Shown: piece after piece, positions 1 through 4,945 of the stretch
Layout: every line of letters starts with the position of its first letter
Numbering within the stretch: position 1 is the stretch's first letter
Source: Nitrospinota bacterium
Lineage (GTDB): Bacteria; Nitrospinota; Nitrospinia; UBA9942
Direction: 5' to 3'
Assembly (NCBI GenBank): GCA_016200365.1
Contig: JACQEW010000208.1
Coordinates: 1-5,254 of the forward strand
DNA: 5,254 nucleotides
Translations under genes and position numbers: made by a program
Notes under the pieces: generated by a model
What the model was told of the DNA's origin: nothing
What the model saw: only the letters and a program-made list of their open reading frames with translations
The model's database searches: none

Positions 1-9
1 CAAGAGACA

Positions 10-48
10 AGATGTAAGAGGCAAGAAAGAATCTTGCTTCTTGCTTCT
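10..48. repeat. Imperfect inverted repeat, possible transcript-end hairpin
   Basis: Positions 10-26 pair with 32-48 around a 5-base loop (27-31). Of 17 positions, 14 are Watson-Crick pairs, two are G-U and one is a T-T mismatch; the inner six (GCAAGA/TCTTGC) are perfect. Both G-U pairs favour folding of the + strand transcript. No clean T-tract follows, only T-rich sequence, so a role as terminator for a gene left of the window is possible but unproven. The CTTGCTT/CTTCTGA-type units in the right arm resemble the heptamer-type repeat found at 4956-4995, so it may simply be a dispersed repeat. Confidence 0.6.
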
Positions 49-67
49 GATTTCTAATTTCTTCTTT

Positions 68-194
68 ATCTGTGTTTATCTGTGTCCAAATTTATTTTTG
101 CTTTATTAATTTGTGTAATTCGTCCATTCGTGCCATTCGTGTTCTTAATTTTGGTTGTGGCGAAAGCCACGCTGTGTTCTCTGTGAACTCTGTG
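68..194. repeat. Short GTG-bearing direct repeats spaced 9-10 bp
   Basis: Three neighbouring pairs of related short units are visible: ATCTGTGT at 68-75 and 78-85, CATTCGTG at 125-132 and 134-141, and TCTGTG at 180-185 with CTCTGTG at 188-194. Within each pair the spacing is 9 or 10 bp, and every unit ends in a GTG. The pairs flank a perfect hairpin at 157-170. No reading frame with coding character covers this stretch. Similar units recur in the two other spacers of the window, so this looks like a dispersed intergenic repeat family rather than a one-off regulatory site. Confidence 0.7.
157..170. other. Perfect hairpin with GAAA tetraloop
   Basis: GTGGC (157-161) and GCCAC (166-170) are exact inverted repeats enclosing the loop GAAA (162-165), a GNRA-type tetraloop; a U-G pair could extend the stem by one. 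It sits in the middle of the 9-10 bp repeat cluster. No T-tract follows, so it is not an ordinary intrinsic terminator. It may be the core of the repeat element, or a stabilising structure in a leader transcript; the sequence does not decide. Confidence 0.55.
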
Positions 195-268
195 GCTAAT
201 TTTTTTTGCCATTTTGTAAAGAATTTGATTGATAGGTAACTGCAAAATTTTATCACAATTTTAACTAT

Positions 269-278
269 GAAGGGGTGA
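269..278 (+). promoter_or_regulatory. Strong ribosome binding site of gcvPB
   Basis: GAAGGGGTGA lies six bases before the ATG at 285 and matches the anti-Shine-Dalgarno complement AAGGAGGTGA except for one missing A. It decides the start codon: the protein begins about 17 residues before the point where family members usually start, and this site supports the longer form. Confidence 0.85.
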
Positions 279-284
279 GAAAAA

Positions 285-1772
285 ATGACTGCTGAACAGG
301 TAACAGGCACACAAGGACTTATTTTTAATTATCTGCTGATATTTGAGCAGGGCGGAGAAGGGAGGATAGGATATTCGCTCCCCGATTGCGATGTCCCTGA
401 AAAGAATATTAACAACATCCTTCCTGAAGATATGGTCAGGGAAGAAATCTCAGGATTCCCCTCTTTGAGCGAGGTGGATGTGGTGCGGCATTTTACACGG
501 CTGTCTCAATGGAATTACGCTGTTGACTCAGGATTTTACCCGCTCGGCTCATGCACAATGAAATATAATCCTAAGATAAATGAGGATGTTGCAAGGCTTT
601 CAGGTTTTTCAAATATTCACCCATATCAGTCTGAGGAATTATCGCAGGGTGCGCTTCAGATGATGTATGAGCTATGTGAATATCTATCGGAGATAGGCGG
701 TATGGACAGGGTATCTCTCCAGCCTGCTGCCGGCGCCCATGGAGAATTGACAGGGATGATGGTGATAAAGGCGTATCTGGATTCAAAAGGGGAAAAGAGG
801 CATAAGGTGCTTATCCCCGACTCGGCGCATGGCACAAACCCTGCCAGCTCGTCATTATGCGGTTATAAGGTGGTTGAAATAAAATCCAATGGAAGGGGCT
901 TATTAGACTCCGATGCGGTTGATAAGGCAATGAATGAAGATGTGGCAGCATTTATGATAACAAATCCAAATACACTCGGACTCTTTGAGGAGAACATACT
1001 GGAAATAACAGAGATTGTCCACAGGAAAGGCGGGCTTGTTTATTGTGATGGTGCAAATCTGAACGCACTTATGGGAATTGCAAGACCCGGGGATATGGGA
1101 GTGGATGTCCTCCATTTCAACCTCCATAAGACCTTTTCGACTCCCCACGGCGGAGGCGGTCCCGGTGCAGGACCTATCGGTGTTAAAAAAGGGCTTATAC
1201 CATTTCTGCCAATCCCGATTATAAAAAAAGAGCAAGAAATTTATAAACTTAATTATGACTTACCTCACTCCATCGGCAGGGTAAAGGCATTCTACGGCAA
1301 TTTTGGGGTGCTTGTAAGGGCATATACATACATAAGGACGATGGGTGCAGAGGGATTGAGAAAGGCAAGTGAGACTGCGGTATTGAATGCGAATTACATA
1401 ATGAGCCGGCTAAAGAGTCATTACCACCTCCCTTATGATAGATGGTGCATGCACGAATGTGTGTTCTCAGATAAGATACAGAATAAAAACGGGATTACTA
1501 CACTGGATATTGCCAAGGCATTGATGGATTACGGTTTTCACCCTCCCACCATTTATTTCCCGCTGATTGTAAAGGGCGCAATAATGATAGAGCCGACAGA
1601 GACGGAGGGCAAAGACACCCTGGACAGTTTTATAGAGGCAATGAAGGATATAGCCATTAGAGCAGAAAGAGGGCCGGATTCTATCAAAAAATCTCCGTTA
1701 AAGCCAAAGGTAGGCAGGCTTAACGAAACAAAGGCTGCACGGGAGCCGGATTTAAGGTGGAAAAAATCCTAA
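285..1772 (+). CDS. gcvPB: Glycine dehydrogenase (decarboxylating) subunit 2, P-protein beta subunit
   Basis: This is the PLP-carrying subunit of the two-subunit P-protein of the glycine cleavage system. With GcvPA it decarboxylates glycine in the cytoplasm and passes the aminomethyl group to lipoyl-GcvH. The 495-residue product is the usual size for the family. The PLP-binding lysine is K282 in the hallmark NLHKTFSTPHGGGGPGAGP motif (279-297). Other conserved blocks are YPLGSCTMKYNPK (85-97), the QPAAGAHGE segment (146-154), DSAHGTNPASS (179-189) and the MIEPTETEGKDTLD segment (434-447); the tail is EPDLRW plus three residues. About 17 residues precede the usual N-terminus (LLIFEQGGEGRIGYSLP, from residue 17), and the strong RBS supports that start. 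gcvPA would normally lie just upstream, but at least 284 bases of repeat-rich non-coding DNA precede this gene, and gcvT and gcvH do not follow. It looks intact. Identification is from family motifs; the operon break is seen directly. Confidence 0.96.
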   Translation: MTAEQVTGTQGLIFNYLLIFEQGGEGRIGYSLPDCDVPEKNINNILPEDMVREEISGFPSLSEVDVVRHFTRLSQWNYAVDSGFYPLGSCTMKYNPKINEDVARLSGFSNIHPYQSEELSQGALQMMYELCEYLSEIGGMDRVSLQPAAGAHGELTGMMVIKAYLDSKGEKRHKVLIPDSAHGTNPASSSLCGYKVVEIKSNGRGLLDSDAVDKAMNEDVAAFMITNPNTLGLFEENILEITEIVHRKGGLVYCDGANLNALMGIARPGDMGVDVLHFNLHKTFSTPHGGGGPGAGPIGVKKGLIPFLPIPIIKKEQEIYKLNYDLPHSIGRVKAFYGNFGVLVRAYTYIRTMGAEGLRKASETAVLNANYIMSRLKSHYHLPYDRWCMHECVFSDKIQNKNGITTLDIAKALMDYGFHPPTIYFPLIVKGAIMIEPTETEGKDTLDSFIEAMKDIAIRAERGPDSIKKSPLKPKVGRLNETKAAREPDLRWKKS

Positions 1773-1800
1773 TCCGAATAAATCGGAAAAGGAATAAATC

Positions 1801-1964
1801 ACCACGAAGAACACAAAGGGAAAAAAGCTATAAAATCTTGACAGGATTAACAGGATTTACAGGATTAATTTTTGAATATTTTTTATCCTGTTTTATCCTG
1901 TATATCCTGTCTAAAATCAAGTCTTTGTTCTCTTATTCTTCGTGAGCTTCGTGTCCTTCGTGGT
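1801..1964. repeat. Large nested palindrome of 9-10 bp repeats before ftsH
   Basis: The outer arms, ACCACGAAGAACAC (1801-1814) and GTGTCCTTCGTGGT (1951-1964), are reverse complements with one mismatch. Nested inside, three tandem 9-bp units ACAGGATTA/ACAGGATTT/ACAGGATTA (1841-1867) face three ATCCTGT units (1885-1891, 1895-1901, 1904-1910) in opposite orientation. On the right side CTTCGTG repeats at 1938, 1947 and 1956, exactly 9 bp apart. A run of seven T follows the outer arm at 1970-1976, so a transcript from gcvPB would end in a terminator-like arrangement, although the stem is long and irregular. The element fills almost all of the gcvPB-ftsH spacer (1773-1981). A short reading frame across it (1757-1945) merely translates repeats and is not a gene. 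Confidence 0.8.
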
Positions 1965-1981
1965 TTATATTTTTTTACAAT

Positions 1982-3796
1982 ATGAAAGATAAATTGCACT
2001 TTTCCGTATGGTATTTAGTTGCAGCTTTTCTGATTATGTGGGCTGTAAGTGCGCTCTTCTTCGCCCCCCCTCCTCCAAAGCAGATTTCCTACAGCGAATT
2101 TAAGTCATTGTTAAAGACGAATAAAATCGAAGAGGTTGTTCTGGGAGATAAAATCATCCGCGGAATTTTGAGAAGTGAGGATGAAAAGACCAGGCAGGGA
2201 AAAGAGGTTACTACAGTCAGGGTGGATGATCCAAAGCTGATAGAGGAGCTGGAAGGGCATAGTGTAAAATTTGCCGGCAGGTTTGACGAATCATGGTTCA
2301 AGGATTTTCTCCTCGCATGGTTTCTGCCTATGGCAATCATTTTTATTATATGGATGATAGCCATAAAGAGAATGGGACCCGAATCGGGGATAATGGCTAT
2401 TGGAAAGAGCAAGGCAAAGATATATATAGATAAAGATACCGGGGTTACTTTTAACGATGTGGCAGGATGCGATGAGGCAAAGGAGGAGTTGAAGGAGATC
2501 ATAGATTTTCTAAAAACCCCTCAAAAATATTTGGATTTAGGAGGGAAAATTCCTAAGGGGATTTTATTGGTTGGACCTCCTGGCACAGGAAAAACGCTTC
2601 TTGCAAAGGCTGTGGCAGGTGAGGCAAAGACTCCATTTTTTGCCCTGAGCGGCTCTGCATTTGTGGAAATGTTCGTGGGTGTCGGGGCATCGCGCGTCAG
2701 AGACCTTTTTGCTCAGGCTCAGGAGAAGGCGCCGTGTATTATTTTCATAGACGAGCTTGATGCCCTTGGAAAGGCAAGGATTGCAGCGCCGATTGGCGGC
2801 GGGCATGAGGAGAGGGAGAATACATTGAACCAATTGTTGGCAGAGATGGACGGCTTCGATACCCAAAAGGGTGTAATTATCATGGCTGCAACAAACAGAC
2901 CCGAGATACTTGACTTAGCCCTTTTAAGACCGGGCAGGTTCGACAGGCAGGTATTGGTGGATAGACCGGATATAAAGGGAAGAGAGGAGATATTGAAGGT
3001 TCATGCCAAAGGGGTAAAACTATCGGAGGCAATAGATTTAAAGGTTCTTGCGGCACGGACACCCGGATTTGTAGGTGCTGACCTTGCTAATGTTGTGAAT
3101 GAGGCAGCACTCCTTGCCGCTCGCAGGGATAAGAAGGCTGTTGAGATGAACGATTTTGAGGAGGCGATAAACAGGTCTATAGCGGGATTGGAAAAGAAGA
3201 GGAAGGTGATGAGTAAGAAGGAGCAGGAGATAATTGCCTATCATGAAACAGGACACGCACTGGTAGCGGAATCCGTCCCGCATGCGGATAAAGTTCATAG
3301 AATATCAATTATACCGAGAGGGATTGCAGCCCTTGGCTATACACTGCAGCTCCCTACGGAAGATAGATACCTGATGACAAAATCGGAGCTGCTGGATAAA
3401 TTAGCAGTCTTTTTAGGCGGGAGGGTGGCAGAAGAGACTGTGTTCAATGAAATCTCTACAGGCGCCCAGAATGACCTCCAAAGGGCAACGGATATTGCAA
3501 GGAGCATGGTAAAGGAATACGGCATGAGCGAGAGACTCGGACCTATAGCATTTGAAAGGGATAGAAGACCCCTATTCCTTGAATTAGGGGGAATCCCAAA
3601 ATCAGAGTTCAGTGAGGAGACTGCGAAAATAATTGATGAGGAGGTAAAAAAAATAATCTCGGAGACATACACGCGGGTTAAGGAAATAAAAAAAAAAAAG
3701 AGGGATAAGCTCGATATCATAGCAAAGCTCCTCCTCGAAAAAGAGGTAATTGAAGGGGATGAGCTGAGGAAAATAATCAATTCAACTCCAAATTAA
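1982..3796 (+). CDS. ftsH: ATP-dependent zinc metalloprotease FtsH
   Basis: This is a membrane-anchored AAA+ protease, hexameric in the family, that extracts and degrades misfolded membrane proteins and selected cytoplasmic regulators. Domains in order: transmembrane segment 1 (about 8-28), small periplasmic domain (about 29-108), transmembrane segment 2 (about 109-128), AAA+ domain (about 155-400) and M41 protease domain (about 402-600). Visible motifs are Walker A GPPGTGKT (198-205), pore loop MFVGVG (230-235), Walker B IIFIDELD (253-260), the second region of homology with N305 and arginine fingers R316/R319, zinc-binding HETGH (421-425) and a third ligand D498 in STGAQND. All catalytic residues are present. 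At 604 residues it is a little short, lacking the long disordered tail of E. coli FtsH. DELDALGKAR replaces the common DEIDAVGRQR, which may mark a paralogue subgroup. No Shine-Dalgarno is visible, but an in-frame TGA at 1943-1945 with no start codon between rules out an upstream start. A 12-A run lies at 3688-3699. Confidence 0.97.
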   Translation: MKDKLHFSVWYLVAAFLIMWAVSALFFAPPPPKQISYSEFKSLLKTNKIEEVVLGDKIIRGILRSEDEKTRQGKEVTTVRVDDPKLIEELEGHSVKFAGRFDESWFKDFLLAWFLPMAIIFIIWMIAIKRMGPESGIMAIGKSKAKIYIDKDTGVTFNDVAGCDEAKEELKEIIDFLKTPQKYLDLGGKIPKGILLVGPPGTGKTLLAKAVAGEAKTPFFALSGSAFVEMFVGVGASRVRDLFAQAQEKAPCIIFIDELDALGKARIAAPIGGGHEERENTLNQLLAEMDGFDTQKGVIIMAATNRPEILDLALLRPGRFDRQVLVDRPDIKGREEILKVHAKGVKLSEAIDLKVLAARTPGFVGADLANVVNEAALLAARRDKKAVEMNDFEEAINRSIAGLEKKRKVMSKKEQEIIAYHETGHALVAESVPHADKVHRISIIPRGIAALGYTLQLPTEDRYLMTKSELLDKLAVFLGGRVAEETVFNEISTGAQNDLQRATDIARSMVKEYGMSERLGPIAFERDRRPLFLELGGIPKSEFSEETAKIIDEEVKKIISETYTRVKEIKKKKRDKLDIIAKLLLEKEVIEGDELRKIINSTPN

Positions 3797-3826
3797 GAGC
3801 TTGTTGAAAAACTCAACTTCACTCTT
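3795..3826. other. Two-part hairpin / IS-end-like sequence at the ftsH stop
   Basis: AAGAG (3795-3799) pairs with CTCTT (3822-3826), and inside it GTTGA (3803-3807) pairs with TCAAC (3813-3817) around the loop AAAAC. The stem overlaps the TAA of ftsH, but no T-tract follows, so terminator activity is doubtful. The string GAGCTTGTTGAAAAACTC (3797-3814) resembles terminal inverted repeats I remember from insertion sequences and their non-autonomous derivatives; this is recollection, not a database match. No transposase and no matching opposite end were found in the window, so at most it is a solo end or remnant. Confidence 0.4.
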
Positions 3827-3946
3827 CTAAGTAGACATAAACCCAAATAATGCGTGAACCAAGCATTTATTATAAAAAAGCGCCTCGGACTATAGTAAAA
3901 TAAGGGTGTGTGGAAAGCACCATACCTCTCATAATTCATAATTCCC

Positions 3947-3975
3947 TTGACAGTTACAGGCTACTTACCTATAAT
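3947..3975 (+). promoter_or_regulatory. Perfect-consensus sigma-70-type promoter
   Basis: TTGACA (3947-3952) and TATAAT (3970-3975) are separated by exactly 17 bases, the ideal housekeeping-sigma arrangement. Transcription would be expected to begin near A3982, giving a leader of about 172 nt before the ATG at 4154. It most probably drives the TPR-LysM gene pair. Such exact matches are uncommon at ordinary protein genes, so a strong constitutive transcript, or a small leader RNA, is possible. There is no direct evidence of activity beyond the sequence. Confidence 0.75.
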
Positions 3976-4070
3976 TCCGATATAGCAGACAGGTTGTTAG
4001 CGGCAAATTCTTCAAAGGAAATTACAAAAATATATAAGGAGAAAGGGAGAAAATTTTTTACTGTTTTTAA

Positions 4071-4097
4071 AATCTGTGAAAATCTGTGTAATCTGTG
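4071..4097. repeat. Three AATCTGTG direct repeats
   Basis: AATCTGTG occurs at 4071-4078, 4081-4088 and 4090-4097, with spacings of 10 and 9 bp. The unit is closely related to ATCTGTGT at 68-85 and shares the GTG phasing of the other spacer repeats. Here it lies in the predicted leader of the TPR gene, downstream of the perfect promoter. Confidence 0.75.
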
Positions 4098-4140
4098 GTT
4101 TCATTAAGGTTTTGTTCTTTTGAAACTCATAACTATATCT

Positions 4141-4145
4141 GGAGG
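4141..4145 (+). promoter_or_regulatory. Ribosome binding site of the TPR lipoprotein gene
   Basis: GGAGG lies eight bases before the ATG at 4154, a normal spacing. It fixes that ATG as the start, which also gives a proper lipoprotein signal peptide. Confidence 0.85.
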
Positions 4146-4153
4146 GATAGGGA

Positions 4154-4945
4154 ATGATTAAAAGGCTTTTTTCGTTTTCGGTTTTATTTTTCGCTGTGCT
4201 AACCATAGGGTGTGCCTCCGATAAGACCCTTGATATATTAAAGCAGGATGTCGCCCACCTGAAGACTCAGGTTACAGATATTCAGAAAACTGCAACAGAG
4301 GCTGAAATAAAGATATCCGGACTCGAAAACAGATTGCAGAATATGGAAGATAAGTCAAAGGATTTGGAAAATCAGGTTTTTAATTTGTCTGCAAAGATAG
4401 AAGAGGGTCCTGAGATAGAGCTGCCCGCAGAGCCGGCAGAAGCAGCTCTCCCGCCGCAGCCCGAGGCAAAAGAGATACCTCCCCCGCCAAAAGAGGCGGC
4501 TGTAAAACCTGAAATATCGCCGGAAGAAAAGAAAGAGAATGAGCTAAAAAAGCTTGCAGCCCTTCCCCCCGAAGAGCTTTATAAGAGGGCTTATGACCAT
4601 TTTATATTCGGCGAGTATGATAAAGCAGTCTCTGCCTTTCAGATATTTTTAGATAAACACCCAAAACATGAGCTGGCTGATAATTCACAGTACTGGATAG
4701 GCGAGTGCTACTATGCAAAAAAAGACTATAATACCGCAATATTTGAGTTCAGGAAGGTGGCAGATAAATATCCGAAAGGGAACAAGACACCCGATGCCTT
4801 GCTTAAAATAGGATATGCCTATCATGAGCTTGGCGATAAAAAATCCGCACTGAAGGAATTAAATAATCTGATTAAAAAATTTCCTAAAATAGCCGTTGCA
4901 AAACTGGCGAAGGAAAAAATAAAGAGCATCGAAAAGGCGAAATGA
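4154..4945 (+). CDS. cpoB: CpoB/YbgF-like coiled-coil TPR lipoprotein
   Basis: This is a predicted envelope lipoprotein of 263 residues with the layout of the Tol-Pal-associated CpoB (YbgF) family: signal peptide, coiled coil, linker and C-terminal TPRs. The signal peptide (MIKRLF, then a hydrophobic core) ends at C20 in LTIGC, a plausible but not ideal lipobox. Residue +2 is alanine, so by the enterobacterial rule the outer membrane is the likely destination. Residues about 25-84 form a heptad-like coiled coil, about 85-137 are rich in proline, glutamate and alanine, and about 139-246 hold three TPR-like units (ELYKRAYDHFIFGEYDKAV; SQYWIGECYYAKKDYNTAI; ALLKIGYAYHELGDKKSAL). In E. coli, CpoB links Tol-Pal to the peptidoglycan synthase PBP1B during division; that role here is inferred. 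No tolQ, tolR, tolA, tolB or pal gene is in the window, so it may instead be a related TPR scaffold (BamD-like TPRs are an alternative). The start of the LysM gene overlaps its stop. Confidence 0.8.
   Translation: MIKRLFSFSVLFFAVLTIGCASDKTLDILKQDVAHLKTQVTDIQKTATEAEIKISGLENRLQNMEDKSKDLENQVFNLSAKIEEGPEIELPAEPAEAALPPQPEAKEIPPPPKEAAVKPEISPEEKKENELKKLAALPPEELYKRAYDHFIFGEYDKAVSAFQIFLDKHPKHELADNSQYWIGECYYAKKDYNTAIFEFRKVADKYPKGNKTPDALLKIGYAYHELGDKKSALKELNNLIKKFPKIAVAKLAKEKIKSIEKAK

Larger units (their letters stand above)
3797..4153. other. Non-coding spacer between ftsH and the TPR gene
   Basis: This 357-base spacer holds, in order: the hairpin/IS-end-like sequence at the ftsH stop; about 120 bases of AT-rich sequence with no recognisable content (3827-3946); a perfect promoter (3947-3975); an AAGGAG string at 4036-4041 with no start codon at a usable distance; a repeat cluster (4071-4097); a possible leader hairpin in which GTTTCA (4098-4103) pairs with TGAAAC (4121-4126), with a further short AAGG/CTTT stem inside; and the ribosome binding site of the next gene. 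A 65-codon GTG frame (3910-4107) overlaps both the promoter and the repeats, lacks an RBS and is not accepted as a gene. Confidence 0.7.

Noticed and set aside
225..254. Possible gcvPB promoter (TTGATT with an AT-rich -10)
   Set aside because: The -35 is partial and the -10 at proper spacing (TTTTAT or TTTATC) is poor; AT-rich sequence gives such matches by chance.
92..310. Minus-strand 72-codon frame over the left spacer
   Set aside because: It is a translation of the GTG-type repeats and the gcvPB start; no family resemblance and no credible start site.
903..1235. Minus-strand frames within gcvPB and ftsH (for example also 2089-2502 and 3337-3780)
   Set aside because: They are antisense shadows of strongly conserved genes, with atypical composition and no start signals.
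1838..1866. TTGACA inside the palindrome as an ftsH promoter
   Set aside because: No acceptable -10 (only AGGATT/GGATTA) at 17-18 bp, and the hexamer arises from the repeat unit itself.
1836..1921. CRISPR-like array of ACAGGATTA/ATCCTGT units
   Set aside because: Units are only 7-9 bp, with no unique spacers of regular length and inverted halves; it is a palindromic short-repeat element.
1757..1945. 62-codon + strand frame overlapping the gcvPB end
   Set aside because: It consists almost entirely of the translated palindromic repeats, has no RBS and starts inside gcvPB.
3910..4107. 65-codon GTG frame in the ftsH-TPR spacer
   Set aside because: It contains the perfect promoter and ends in the AATCTGTG repeats. 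It has no Shine-Dalgarno and no recognisable domain.
4012..4206. Minus-strand frame across the spacer and the start of the TPR gene
   Set aside because: It overlaps the RBS and signal peptide of a well-supported gene, with no RBS or protein-like composition of its own.
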